A DNA stretch of 64,000 bases from Prorocentrum cordatum (Eukaryota; Sar; Dinophyceae; Prorocentrales; Prorocentraceae), in assembly GCA_963575745.1 (NCBI GenBank), contig CAUYUJ010020760.1, positions 589,231-653,230 of the forward strand. Reading direction: 5' to 3'. Shown piece after piece: positions 10,431 through 22,185 of this stretch (position 1 is the first letter of the stretch; every line of letters starts with the position of its first letter). The position numbers were made by a program, and so were the translations under genes. Below the pieces are notes generated by a model. It saw only the letters and a program-made list of their open reading frames with translations, did not search any database and was not told the origin of the DNA.

Positions 10431-12870
10431 TCATACGCGGAACGAGGAAACCAAACCTACAGCGCAACGTACGGTTGTGAAGCGCAAGAATGCAGCGCAA
10501 CCAACATGCAGTGCAAAAGCAAACACGCAGCGCAGCCGAACATATGTTCAGCTACAGTCGCAACGCCACACAATTCAACGCACGAGCACTGCAATGCAAC
10601 ATCCAAGACTATGCTCCTCGGGCGCCGCGATCCCCATGAGCCTCCCACAAGCACTCCCGACTCACACGCGAAATCCGAAGTTCAATCTAAAGCAGCAAAA
10701 CGCAGCTCAAACACGTGCCATACCACAACCCGCCAGAAAGCTGCAATGCAACGGAGAAGCCGTGTCGTGTCGTTGGCGTATTGGCACGGTCCCCTTCCCT
10801 GAACCTCGCCAACCCTCTGCTGATTCACACGCGGATTCCCTAGCTCAAGCCAAAACAGCCAAGAACAGCGCACACAGTGCAATGCACAAACAATTGACGC
10901 ATAATAAAGTTGCAATGCAACAGTCGAGCTGTGTCTCGGGACATTGTCGTTGGCGCGTCAACATCACACCCTCCCTGAACATCTCCAAACCTCTTCCGAC
11001 ACAGGTGGAACCATTAGCTCAAGCTTAGGCGGCCAAGCGCGGCGCAACCATGCAATCAGCGCAAACAGCCAAAAAGCTAACGCGCTGTTTCGCGTCATGA
11101 TCGTTTGCGGTGTGACGCCGCACCCGCTCTGTCTGGATCTCCCCCAACTCCTCCCGACTAACACGCGGAGTCCTAAGCCCAGGGTGAGGCAATTAGCCGA
11201 ACGTGGCGGCGCAAAGCAACAATTACAGTACACCGGACAACTGCAACGCAAACAAAACAGTTACTCAGTAAAATTGGACTGCATAAAATGGTGTTTCGCT
11301 CTTTGGTCGCTGCCACTTTAACATATCACCTCCCTGCACCTCCGCCCAACCGCTCCCGCCTCAAATGTGGAATCCTCATCCCAATGTGAAGCAGCCGCGA
11401 GCAGCACAAAAAGTGAAAGACATCAAACTTCGCAATGCACAAAAGAGCAGTGACTCTGATCACGGAGATTGCTGCGTTGGGCACCGCACTTCCCCTCAAC
11501 CTCCCCGATCATCTCGTGACTCACACGCGGAGTCCGAAGCCCAAGCGGACGCAGCCAAGCGCAGCGCACTACAAGCGCAATGATACACAAGATTTTGCAA
11601 TCGCATGGATCGAATGCCCAAGACCCAATACATCATTTTCCGCGTCATGGCTGCTGGTGGGTCGACCATCACATTCTCCCTGGACCTCGCGGATTCGTTT
11701 CCGTTTTACATGTTAAGCAGCGAACCCACGAACCCAAGCTCAAGCTTACGCAAGGAATCGGATCAGAACAGACCAGACAGTTGGGGCGCAAAAAGCCTGC
11801 GTCGCGAACTAATAAAGTGCAACACAAAACTGCAGCGCAGAAAGCACTGCAGTGCAAACATTGCGGTTCGCGTCATGGCCGTTGGCGATTCAGCACCACA
11901 TTCTCCCTAACCCCCCAACCCTCTCCAGCCTTACGGGCGGATAGGTCAAGCTAAAGTAGCCAAACGCAGCGAAACAGAACGCACAGTATGACAGCATACA
12001 CTGCAACAAGACATTTGCATTGCAAACTTAATGTGTCCTTAATGTGTCTCTGATCATGGTGGTTTGCATCTTGATGAGCACTGCGCCCTCCTTGAACCTC
12101 CCCAGACCTCTCCCGACCCACGCTCGGAATCCGAGGATCAAGCTGAAGCGGCCACGCGCAGCGGACAAATGAGAGCAATGCAAAAAAGGTGTGCAGTAGA
12201 AACAAATGCAACGCAGAAGAACATTGCAATGCAGACGAAGTTATGTCGCTGATCACAAAGGCTGGAGCTTTGGGCGCCACACCTTCCCTGGACCTCTCCA
12301 AACCTCTCCCGACCCACACGCGGAATCCGATGGCCAAGTTGAACAGCTAGCGCAGCACGCAAACATACCGTCATGCAACAAGACGGCATTAACAAAACAT
12401 ACAATGCAACAGAAGTTGCGCTTCTCATCGCGGGTGACTGTGCTTGGCACTTTGGGTTCCGCACCCTTCCTGGACCTTCCCAAGTTTCTCCCGACTAACA
12501 CGCGGAATCTTCGCGCACAAGCATCAAATCCGCAACACCTCAAGCCAATAGAAATGATGCTTGTGATCACGAGCTACCGTGGTTGGTGTCGTTTCGAACA
12601 CCGTACCTTCTCCGAACATGCCCAAGCCTCTCCCGCCTCACGCGCGGAATCCTCAGCTCGAGCTGAAGCGGGCAAACGCAGCGCACAGGACACCTGGTGT
12701 TCAGCAAGACCGCAACACAGGCAAACTTCAGTGCAGCAACCGCGGTGCTTAGGATCAATTGCATGCCACCGTGCTTTGCGCTGTGTGGGCGCCGCGCCCT
12801 CGTTGGAAGCATCCCCAGATCTCAGCCGACACACCCGCGGAAGCCGAAGCCGGAGCTGAAGCAGCCCAAC
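10430..12870. repeat. Degenerate satellite, unit about 190 bp, about 13 copies
   Basis: Each unit has a module close to CCTCTCCCGACYCACACG followed by CGGAATCCGAAGC, then a stretch rich in aagcgcagcgcaa and tgcaatgcaac, then gttggcg and accttccctg before the next unit. Examples of the first module lie near 10430, 10640, 10810, 11145, 11350, 11510, 11925, 12110, 12305, 12485, 12625 and 12815. Units are strongly diverged. The frames across them are short, end frequently and carry no domain. Confidence 0.8.
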
Positions 12871-12879
12871 ACAACGCAC

Positions 12880-13107
12880 GGAGAGTGCCACACAACCGAC
12901 GGGCTATAGCCGTCCAGGCCGTTGCGGCCTTCAGTCGAGCGTATGGTTGAGAAGCCTCCTCCAGAAACGCTAGGTCAGCGCTTGTGAACCAGCTTGCTGG
13001 AAAGCTGGCCCCTCGTTTCTCGAGCAAGTTCGCCCTCAGCATCAACCAACAAGTTGGCCCGGGATTGTTCGAAGAGATTTCCAGGGAGTTGGCCCAGGTC
13101 TCTTGAA
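12880..13107 (+). pseudogene. Coding remnant, unknown family, interrupted by an in-frame TGA
   Basis: Directly after the satellite, one plus frame reads a natural-looking protein stretch: RAIAVQAVAAFSRAYG, an in-frame TGA at 12948-12950, then EASSRNARSALVNQLAGKL, then APRFSSKFALSINQQVGPGL, and FEEISRELAQVS before a final TGA. The composition and amphipathic spacing look coding and unlike the low-complexity frames around it. No family is recognised. It could be the 3' end of a decayed gene, an exon read with an intron nearby, or chance. No start codon is assigned. Confidence 0.35.
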
Positions 13108-13114
13108 TCGACTA

Positions 13115-13285
13115 CACGTAAGAGTGCCCGTTCGCCGGAGTGACCCTGGGTGCGCGCTCAGTGGGGTCCCCCGATCGCCGCGCTCTGTGCGATAGTAGCG
13201 TCTTGCGCGCTTGTGTTTGGCCTCCTCGCGCCCCCCAAAAAGCCGCGCACCAGAGGTCGCTCTTGCCCAGGGTCACTCTTACGTG
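13115..13285. repeat. Inverted repeat with a 16-nt insertion in one arm
   Basis: The right arm (13266-13285) reads CCCAGGGTCACTCTTACGTG. The left arm carries its complement split in two: CACGTAAGAGTG at 13115-13126 and ACCCTGGG just before 13151. Between them are 16 extra nucleotides that end in a repeat of GAGTG. This looks like a small insertion with a 5-nt duplication inside a palindrome arm. Confidence 0.6.
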
Positions 13286-14030
13286 CAGCCGATTGAATCC
13301 TCACTTTTTTAGTCGCATTTTCGGCTGCATGCCCAGCAGTGTTCTGGTGCGGCGCGCGTTCCGGGAGTCGAGATCGTGCACGGCACGCTGCGTCCTGCGT
13401 CCGGGGGCGGACGGCCAGGCCCCGACGGTCCTGAGGCGCAGTCGACAGTGCCACTTCTGCAGTCCTGGTCGGCTGGGCGCTCGGAGGTCGCGGAGCGGCC
13501 TCCGATCCCAGAGTGCTCGGCGCGAGCGTCGAGTTGCCGCCGTTCCTCCCCCCCACCCACCTCCCTCCCTCCCTTGTCCGTCCAATTCCGGATCGTGATG
13601 CCTCTTCTTCAGCTTCTGTGGTCCCGGCCAGCTGGGCTGGCTCGAGGTCGCGGGGCGACCTCCTGCCCTGGAGCGCTCGGAACGAGCGTCGAGTTGCCCT
13701 CTCTTCCTCCTCCGCCTCCCGGGGGCGGAACGCCGCCTAGCCGTGCTGGGGTGGGCTGTCTCTCCCTCGCTTACCCTCGCATTCAGTCACTCGGAGCTCC
13801 AGGAGGGCCTGTGGCCAGCGCAGGGTGCCGAGGGAGCTCGAGGCTCGGCTGGCCCCTCCTCCTCGGCTCTGCCTAATCGCTTATTCATCGCCGAGGGGAC
13901 CGCCATACCCCACCCCGCCCAGCCAGGACGTGCTGTTTTTATATCGGGGGCATATCGCCGATCTCTCGGCAATGTATCGCCGTCGGCTCTGCCTTCTCCG
14001 GACGGAGCCGGGACGAGGGCAAGTCTGTTC
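13286..14030. other. No gene supported
   Basis: GC-rich unique sequence with CCTCC-rich stretches. Frames on both strands lack motifs. A loose duplication is visible: 'ggagcgctcggaacgagcgtcgagttgcc' resembles 'cagagtgctcggcgcgagcgtcgagttgcc' about 170 bp upstream. Confidence 0.5.
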
Positions 14031-14031
14031 C

Positions 14032-14072
14032 AGAGCGTTCCGGAACGCTCTCAGAGCGTTCCGGAACGCTCT
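14032..14072. repeat. Two tandem perfect 20-bp palindromes
   Basis: The perfect palindrome AGAGCGTTCCGGAACGCTCT occurs at 14032-14051 and again at 14053-14072, separated by one base. A partial half (agagcgttcc) recurs near 14236. Confidence 0.9.
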
Positions 14073-14074
14073 GA

Positions 14075-15170
14075 GAAGGCCGCGGCGCCTGAGACCTCCT
14101 CCCAAGCCGCCGGGTCTCAGAGATTTCCGTTTCATCCTCTTCCAAAGGTGTTCTCGTTTGGGCTTCGTCTTACGTCTCCTCCCTCTCCGTGCCGTGGTGT
14201 CGAGGCTTTGAGGCCCTTCAGGGCCCTCCTGCCCCAGAGCGTTCCACGGGTGCACCAATTGGTCCTCCTCGTCCTCCCTCCTTTTCCTCCTCTATCCTGA
14301 TTGTTTGCTTGACGCGGTAACGTTGTCTATGTTTGATGTGTTTTGCCTGTCGTGGTGAGCTTCTAGGTATTTCGCTGCTGTTTGGCTTGGCGTCGTAGTT
14401 GGGTTCACCTCGCAGGCTTCGACCTTGCCGTTTCAGGGTCGATGATCTCACCGAAGGCGGTGGTTGGCTTAGTTTGGGATCTTAGCGTAATTCCTCTGCT
14501 CTCTTGCCCCTCTCTTCTCTTGCTCCTCCTCCCCTTCAGCTTCCTCCTGAGGCTGCCATTTGTGGGCCAGAGTCGATTGACTTTGAGGTCCAGCCTTGCA
14601 CTTGACACGCTGTTTAATTGGGATTCCACTTGCATCGCACTGCGCGCATTCCACTTGTCCTGACCTTGCGCGCGAGAACTTATTTTAATTGTCGCTTAGA
14701 TTTGGGTGGATGCTCACACGACGCCATTGTCTCCCTTCCCCCCATCCTCCTCTCCTTCCTCCTTCCCATTATCCCTCCGCCCGAGTCTGGGGCTATTATG
14801 TATTCATTTTGTATTTGTCGCTGTACTGCCGGATATCGTCGCGCTGTCATTCCCTTACCTCTCCTCCTCCCAAAATTGCGCCGAACAAAAAACAAGCGTA
14901 CCCTCCAAAAAACAATGCAAACAACACCGCCATGCAGAACATACAACTGAATTGCGACAAAGAAACCCGAACAAACGCAACGCGAATCCGAAGACGCTAC
15001 CTTTGAACTTCAAGCGCTCGAGCTTCAGACGAAGACACTTGTGCTTTGACCGCGCGGCATCCCGCCGTGCGCCACACCGACTAAGAGCTTTCGTTCCGTG
15101 CCCGCGTCCGAAGGTATTGTTTCTATGCCCTTCGCCTTATTGCGGATTCCAGGGTCCGTTTCGATCCGAT
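14075..15170. other. No gene supported; mixed-composition stretch
   Basis: This is less GC-rich than the flanks (14280-14990) and has pyrimidine-rich pieces. No domain or consistent frame was seen. Confidence 0.45.
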
Positions 15171-15199
15171 CGATTTGATTCGATGTCGATTCCGAGCGG

Positions 15200-15726
15200 A
15201 TCCGAGTCGATGTTCCGACGATGTTATGCGGCCCGACGTCTACATGGCGCTGTTGTGCATCGCGGCGCGGCCAGTCCGTTTCGACATGAGCGCGGGCGAG
15301 GAAAGCGCGGACGACGAAGCGGTAGGACATCGAGGTGGTCGCCCCCCCCGTCAGAGCTCTTCCTCGCCGCCGCCCTCCTCGGTCAAGCCACGGGGTCTCG
15401 AGGCCCGAACCGCTGGGGCCTCGGACCCCCGCAGCTTGAACGGGCGAGCGTGGTCGAAGCTCAGGGGCACAGGCAACGAGTTGGCGAGCGGCGGCACGAC
15501 GTCGCGGTCGTCGGGCCGAACCTGAAGCGTTCGAGACACGCCTGCTTGCGGAGTGGGCTCGCATCGAGAGAGGCGATTTGTATTTCGCCAAGGATGCCTC
15601 GGACGTGCTTGGCTCAGAGGGGTTCGCTGCGAGAGCCTTGGGCCCCCCCAGGGCCGGAATCCGTGCAGATGGTTTTTGCTGCTCGCTCTGGCTTCTTTGT
15701 GTGGGCGTTTCGTGGCCGAAATCTTA
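15200..15726 (+). pseudogene. Possible frameshifted coding remnant, unknown family
   Basis: Two plus frames in succession look coding. The first reads DDVMRPDVYMALLCIAARPV and continues with RFDMSAGEESADDEAVGH. After a shift near 15500 a second frame reads EPEAFETRLLAEWARIERGD, then LYFAKDASDVLGSEGFAARA, and stops at a TAA near 15724. Neither part matches a family I know. The low repeat content and balanced composition are the main support; chance is a real alternative. Confidence 0.25.
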
Positions 15727-16070
15727 ACCAGCCTCACTGAGTGAGTGCACCACCGCTCCCAAAGGCGGCGCAGGGGATGAGTACAAGGACGAGTGCGAAG
15801 CCGACGAAGGCAGCGCTGACGACGATGTTGGCGGCGCTGCCGTCTCTGACGACGGCGGGGGCGACGACGGCGTGGTCGTCCGAACGGCGCGCGCGCGCGG
15901 GTGCGCGCACCCTCCGCGCGCCGCTCGGCGTCCCTGGCTGCGCCGACCGGGCGCGCCCCGCAGGGCGGTGGTTGTTCGCTGGTGGCCGAGAATTACTCGG
16001 ACGCACAAGCGGCGGTCCAGGTCGGCCTCGTCACGTCTTTTGCTCCTTGTCTCTCTCTTCGCCGTTAGCA

Positions 16071-16100
16071 AGATATATATATATATATATAATATATAAA
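16071..16100. repeat. TA dinucleotide tract
   Basis: ATATAT run of about 20-25 nt just before the 675-bp satellite begins. Confidence 0.9.
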
Positions 16101-16108
16101 CAAATAGG

Positions 16109-19100
16109 CCCCCCCCCCCGGCGGGGCCGCCCACTCCGCAACCATCGGGGAACGCTTTTTAATACCCCCTCCCCGGGGCCTCCAAGGAGCCTCCAAGGAG
16201 CCTCCAGACGACCCAAGAGGCCTCCAAGACGGCCCAGGAGGCCCCCAGGATGGTCCAAGAGGGCCCCGAGGCGGTCCCAGATCGCTCCAAGACGCCCAAG
16301 ATGGTCCCAAGACGGCCCAAGGGGCCTCCAAGACGCCCCAAGAGGCCTCCAAGAGGCTCTCCAAGAGGGCCCCAAGAGGCTCGAATCGTTGATTTTCCAT
16401 TGTGTTTTTCTATGTTTTTGGCTTTCTCTCCTTTTGGGCTCCCTGGCGCTCCAAGACGGCCAAGAGGCACCCAAGATCGCCCCAAGACGGCCCAAGAGGC
16501 CCCCAAGACGGCCCCAAGACGGCCCCCCCCGGCGGGGCCGCCCACTCCGCAACCATCGGGGAACGCTTTTTAATACCCCCTCCCCGGGGCCTCCAAGGAG
16601 CCTCCAAGGAGCCTCCAGACGACCCAAGAGGCTTCCAAGACGGCCCCAGGAGGCCCCCAGGATGGTCCAAGAGGGCCCCGAGGCGGTCCCAGATCGCTCC
16701 AAGACGCCCAAGATGGTCCCAAGACGGCCCAAGGGGCCTCCAAGACGCCCCAAGAGGCCTCCAAGAGGCTCTCCAAGAGGGCCCCAAGAGGCTCGAATCG
16801 TTGATTTTCCATTGTGTTTTTCGATGTTTTTGGCTTTCTCTCCTTTTGGGCTCCCTGGCGCTCCAAGACGGCCAAGAGGCACCCAAGATCGCCCCAAGAC
16901 GGCCCAAGAGGCCACCAAGACGGCCCCAAGACGGCCCAAGAGCGCCCCGGGACCGCTTAAGAGGCCTCGAAGACGGCCCAAGAGAGTCCCAACACGGCTC
17001 CAAGAAGGGGCCCAGACGCGGGATCCGAGCGCACTTTACGGGCCCTCGGCCCCAAGAGCATCCCCAGAAACCACTAGAGGCTCCCAAAGGCCCCCAAGAG
17101 CCCCCCGGGAGGCCCCCAAGAGCCCCCGAACAGGGACCGAAACGAGCCCCATGCGATTTCGGACACTTTCATATGCACCCCTTCTTCCTTCCGATCCGTT
17201 CCGTTGAGCTGCCTGCATTGAGTAGCATGTGCATTGCATTTCAATTCAACAATAATTCCCCGGGGCCTCCAAGGAGCCTCCAAGGAGCCTCCAGACGACC
17301 CAAGAGGCTTCCAAGACGGCCCCAGGAGGCCCCCAGGATGGTCCAAGAGGGCCCCGAGGCGGTCCCAGATCGCTCCAAGACGCCCAAGATGGTCCCAAGA
17401 CGGCCCAAGGGGCCTCCAAGACGCCCCAAGAGGCCTCCAAGAGGCTCTCCAAGAGGGCCCCAAGAGGCTCGAATCGTTGATTTTCCATTGTGTTTTTCGA
17501 TGTTTTTGGCTTTCTCTCCTTTTGGGCTCCCTGGCGCTCCAAGACGGCCAAGAGGCACCCAAGATCGCCCCAAGACGGCCCAAGAGGCCCCCAAGACGGC
17601 CCCAAGACGGCCCAAGAGCGCCCCGGGACCGCTTAAGAGGCCTCGAAGACGGCCCAAGAGAGTCCCAAACGGCTCCAAGAAGGGGCCCAGACGCGGGATC
17701 CGAGCGCACTTTACGGGCCCTCGGCCCCAAGAGCATCCCCAGAAACCACTAGAGGCTCCCAAAGGCCCCCAAGAGCCCCCCGGGAGGCCCCCAAGAGCCC
17801 CCGAACAGGCACCGAAACGAGCCCCATGCGATTTCGGACACTTTCATATGCACCCCTTCTTCCTTCCGATCCGTTCCGTTGAGCTGCCTGCATTGAGTAG
17901 CATGTGCATTGCATTTCAATTCAACAATAATTCCCCGGGGCCTCCAAGGAGCCTCCAAGGAGCCTCCAGACGACCCAAGAGGCTTCCAAGACGGCCCCAG
18001 GAGGCCCCCAGGATGGTCCAAGAGGGCCCCGAGGCGGTCCCAGATCGCTCCAAGACGCCCAAGATGGTCCCAAGACGGCCCAAGGGGCCTCCAAGACGCC
18101 CCAAGAGGCCTCCAAGAGGCTCTCCAAGAGGGCCCCAAGAGGCTCGAATCGTTGATTTTCCATTGTGTTTTTCGATGTTTTTGGCTTTCTCTCCTTTTGG
18201 CTCCCTGGCGCTCCAAGACGGCCAAGAGGCACCCAAGATCGCCCCAAGACGGCCCAAGAGGCCACCAAGACGGCCCCAAGACGGCCCAAGAGCGCCCCGG
18301 GACCGCTTAAGAGGCCTCGAAGACGGCCCAAGAGAGTCCCAAGACGGCTCCCAACACGGCTCCAAGAAGGGGCCCAGACGCGGGATCCGAGCGCACTTTA
18401 CGGGCCCTCGGCCCCAAGAGCATCCCCAGAAACCACCAGAGGCTCCCAAAGGCCCCCAAGAGCCCCCCGGGAGGCCCCCAAGAGCCCCCGAGCAGGACCG
18501 AAACGAGCCCCATGCGATTTCGGACACTTTCATATGCACCCCTTCTTCCTTCCGATCCGTTCCGTTGAGCTGCCATTGCATTGAGTAGCATGTGCATTGC
18601 ATTTCAATTCAACAATAATTCCCCGGGGCCTCCAAGGAGCCTCCAAGGAGCCTCCAGACGACCCAAGAGGCTTCCAAGACGGCCCCAGGAGGCCCCCAGG
18701 ATGGTCCAAGAGGGCCCCGAGGCGGTCCCAGATCGCTCCAAGACGCCCAAGATGGTCCCAAGACGGCCCAAGGGGCCTCCAAGACGCCCCAAGAGGCCTC
18801 CAAGAGGCTCTCCAAGAGGGCCCCAAGAGGCTCGAATCGTTGATTTTCCATTGTGTTTTTCGATGTTTTTGGCTTTCTCTCCTTTTGGGCTCCCTGGCGC
18901 TCCAAGACGGCCAAGAGGCACCCAAGATCGCCCCAAGACGGCCCAAGAGGCCACCAAGACGGCCCCAAGACGGCCCAAGAGCGCCCCGGGACCGCTTAAG
19001 AGGCCTCGAAGACGGCCCAAGAGAGTCCCAACACGGCTCCAAGAAGGGGCCCAGACGCGGGATCGAGCGCACTTTACGGGCCCTCGGCCCCAAGAGCATC

Positions 19101-19965
19101 CCCAGAAACCACCAGAGGCTCCCAAAGGCCCCCAAGAGCCCCCGGGAGGCCCCAAGAGACCCCGAACAGGGACCGAAACGAGCCCCATGCGATTTCGGAC
19201 ACTTTCATATGCACCCTTCTTCCTTCGATCCGTTCCGTTGAGCTGCCTGCATTGAGTAGCATGTGCATTTGCATTTCAATTCAACAATAATTCCAGGGGC
19301 CTCCAAGAGCCTCCAAGGAGCTTCAGAACGACCAAGAGGCTTCCAAGACGGCCCCAGGAGGCCCCAGGATGGTCCAAGAGGGCCCGAGGCGGTCCCAGAA
19401 TCGTCCAAGACGCCCAGATGGTCCCAAGGACGGCCCAAGGGGCCTCCAAGACGGCCCAAGAGGCCTCCAAGAGGCTCTCCAAGAGGGCCCCAAGAGGCTC
19501 GAATCGTTGATTTTCCATTGTGTTTTTCGATGTTTTTGGCTTTCTCTCCTTTTGGGCTCCCTGGCGCTCCAAGACGGCCAAGAGGCACCCAAGATCGCCC
19601 CAAGACGGCCCAAGAGGCCCCCAAGACGGCCCCAAGACGGCCCAAGAGCGCCCCGGGACCGCTTAAGAGGCCTCGAAGACGGCCCAAGAGAGTCCCAAGA
19701 CGGCTCCAAGAAGGGGCCCAGACGCGGGATCCGAGCGCACTTTACGGGCCCTCGGCCCCAAGAGCATCCCCAGAAACCACCAGAGGCTCCCAAAGGCCCC
19801 CAAGAGCCCCCCGGGAGGCCCCCAAGAGCCCCCGAACAGGGACCGAAACGAGCCCCATGCGATTTCGGACACTTTCATATGCACCCCTTCTTCCTTCCGA
19901 TCCGTTCCGTTGAGCTGCCTGCATTGAGTAGCATGTGCATTGCATTTCAATTCAACAATAATTCC
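16109..19965. repeat. 675-bp satellite: five full units plus one short first unit
   Basis: Units begin at the CCCCGGGGCCTCCAAGGAGC box at about 16171, 16582, 17258, 17933, 18621 and 19293 (the last slightly diverged); the array ends at 19965 with 'caacaataattcc'. Spacings are about 411, 676, 675, 688, 672 and 673 bp. Each unit has CCAAGACGGCC-type short repeats, a unique core with 'cgaatcgttgattttccatt', and a tail with 'gcattgcatttcaattcaac'. The first two units have a different leader (ggcggggccgcccactccgc, then aaccatcggggaacgc) instead of that tail. Long frames in all phases, on both strands, are satellite translations and not genes. Confidence 0.95.
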
Positions 19966-20059
19966 TGGCAGGGCGCGGCGCCCGAGGCAACCGCTCAGAG
20001 CCGCCGGATGTCAGAGAGTCTCGATGCATCCCCATCCGAGAGCTTCGTCCTCTCCTCGA

Positions 20060-20140
20060 ACCTCCTCCTCCTCCCTCCTATCCTTCCTCCTTCTCCTCCT
20101 CCTCCTCCTCTTCCTCCTCCTCCTCCTCCTCCTCCTCCCC
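20060..20140. repeat. CTC tract
   Basis: Short CTC/TCC polypyrimidine tract. Frames here are Leu, Pro or Ser runs. Confidence 0.85.
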
Positions 20141-20390
20141 CAGTCTTGGGAGATGGGGGCAGTCTCTTCGTCTCAAGCCGGGGCCCGGTGCAGCCCGTGG
20201 GGGGCGCACGCTGGTCGCGCAGAGGTGTCTGACGGGCACGCGCGATGGGGGTCGTGGTCTCGGAAGGGCGCCGTGCTCCGAGGGCGGGGGGCGGTATCTT
20301 CGTGCTCCGAGGGAGGGGAGCGGGATCTGCGCGCTTCGGGAGGAGAGCGGTATCTTCGCGCTCCGAGAGAGAGGAGCGTCGTCCGCATCC

Positions 20391-20470
20391 GTATATATAT
20401 ATACATATGTGTATATATATGTATATATAAATACAGATGTGAATATATCTATATATATGTATATATATAC
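20391..20470. repeat. TA-rich microsatellite
   Basis: TATATA and ATATGT runs with interruptions. 20471-21240 is GC-rich unique sequence with no supported gene. Confidence 0.85.
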
Positions 20471-21245
20471 CCCCGACTTCTATCCGCAGCGCATTGGCGC
20501 ATACAGCGCCAGGAGGCGCCGGGGAGCAGGGGTCCACCCGAGCGGTGTTCTGGGCGATTTCGTGGGCCGTGATCGCTTCGCCCCCGTTTTGCAGCAGAGG
20601 CGCATTGGAGGCAGAACGGGGGAGAACGGAAACAAGACGAAAACGAGACGTGCTGTTTCCGAATCGGGGATCGACTACACAATGAATTGATCCAGCGCGC
20701 TCTACACCTGAGTTTCCCGCCGGATCTGCAAGAAGCGCGTGGGACGATGCCAGATCCAACGGGCCAGCACAGGCACGTGCTCGTCGACTCGGCGGGCACG
20801 TCAGCTCTGGTGCAAACCAACGAATGGGGGGATTGGCGTGTCGTGTCGCCCCCGCCCCCCCCTGGAGGGCAGTCCCCCCCTTGGAGGTTGCCCCATGAGA
20901 TCCTTCTCGCCGCGGGGCGACGTGGCGGTGCTCGGCAGGTCCCTCGGTAGGCCCGCTTCCAGCCGCGGCATGTTTTTCGCCGCGGCTAATCCAAGCTTCC
21001 CGCGGCCCGCTCAGCTTCGACCGGAAGAGGTGCGCTCTCGACCCGCGGGATCAAACCGTGTCTTTCGCCGCGGCGACGGGGGCGTCTCTCTCCCACGCCG
21101 CGTGGAGGTCGCTCCGCGGCGGGCTCCCCGGGCCGATGCCTGCCGAGAGAGCCGCCCGCGCCCCGCGGCGGGCCGGCCCGGGCCCTGCCCGTGGGGAGGG
21201 GGCCGCGCGCGGAGGAAGGGCTCGGCCTCGCTCGGGCGCGAGCGC

Positions 21246-21530
21246 CTACCTCTGGCCCGGCGGGCCTCGCCGGCCAGCAGAAGCCCGCGCCGGGGTCTCG
21301 GGGGGCGGGGGGAGGGGTAGGGGGCCACCTGCGAGCCCCTACCCCTGCACCCCACGATTTCCGAGGGGGAGGGTGGAGTGCACTTCGCTCGGGAGCTCCC
21401 GAGCGAAGTGAGCCCCACCCTCCCCCTCAGAGATCGTGGGGGGCAGGGGTAGGGTTCGCAGGTGGCCCCCTACCTTTGGCCCGGCGGGCCTCGCCGGCCA
21501 GCAGAAGCCAGCGCCAGGGTCTCGGGGGGG
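21246..21530. repeat. Large palindrome with perfect 30-bp centre, flanked by a 61-bp direct repeat
   Basis: 21381-21410 is a perfect 30-bp palindrome (half site CACTTCGCTCGGGAG). It lies at the centre of a longer imperfect inverted repeat, 21317-21380 against 21411-21473, beginning GTAGGGGGCCACCTGCGAG. Outside it, about 61 bp starting CTACCTCTGGCCCGGCGGG (21246-21306) is repeated directly at 21470-21530 with a few changes. No coding signal. The layout suggests a palindromic insertion with a long duplicated flank, or a rearrangement product. Confidence 0.9.
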
Positions 21531-21860
21531 GGGTCCTCAGGACCAGCCCTGAGGCCCTGGCGTTGCAACGTTTTGTTTCACGACGAGCGTTGTCGCACCG
21601 CCTCGGGTCCCAGGACCCTCGCGGATCGATGCGGCTCGAGAAATGGCGCGGAACGACGGGGTCCAGGGCTCGGGTCGTGATCTTTTGCGATGTTGCCATT
21701 TTGTTCGCAACGTCGGATCTCAGGGTTCGAGGAACCTCGTGGGTCATCCTGCGAGAAAGAACACATGCACGGAGCCGAAGAGTGCACGGGGAGGGGACGT
21801 CCGAGCGATGGCGAGCAGGGGGGTCCAGGGAGTGGGGGAAGGCTTATTAGCAGTACCCTT

Positions 21861-21928
21861 ACTTCTCAGAAGGCGCGGGCCTTACATCTACAGACAAGGC
21901 CCGCGCCTTCTAAGAAGCAGCTTCTTCT
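21861..21928. repeat. Inverted repeat, 22-bp arms
   Basis: Arms CTTCTCAGAAGGCGCGGGCC and GGCCCGCGCCTTCTAAGAAG with one mismatch, around a loop of about 12 nt. Adjacent shorter cttcttctaagaag sequence adds a second small foldback. Confidence 0.8.
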
Positions 21929-21977
21929 AAGAAGCCTGCCCCCCTCCCATTACCCCCTCTGCGCGCCGCCAAGAAGA

Positions 21978-22185
21978 CGGCGATGATGATGCTGATGATG
22001 ATGACGACGACGATGATAGTGAGGACAACGATGACGACGACGATGATGACGATGGTGCTGACGATGCTGACGATGATGGTGGTGATGATGATGGTTGTGC
22101 TGGTGATGGTAATGGTGAACACGACCATGACGATGACTACGATGGTGATGATTGCGATGATGACGATGGTGAGGATCCTGGCTAG
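21978..22185. repeat. GAT/GAC triplet low-complexity tract
   Basis: GATGATGAC-type triplets similar to those at 1150-1900. Frames are Met/Thr, Asp or His runs. 22190-22620 is unique, less GC-rich sequence with no supported gene. Confidence 0.85.

Noticed and set aside
16402-18588. Long plus-strand frame of about 728 codons
   Set aside because: It lies wholly in the 675-bp satellite, whose period keeps frames open on both strands; it repeats the same peptide and has no domain.
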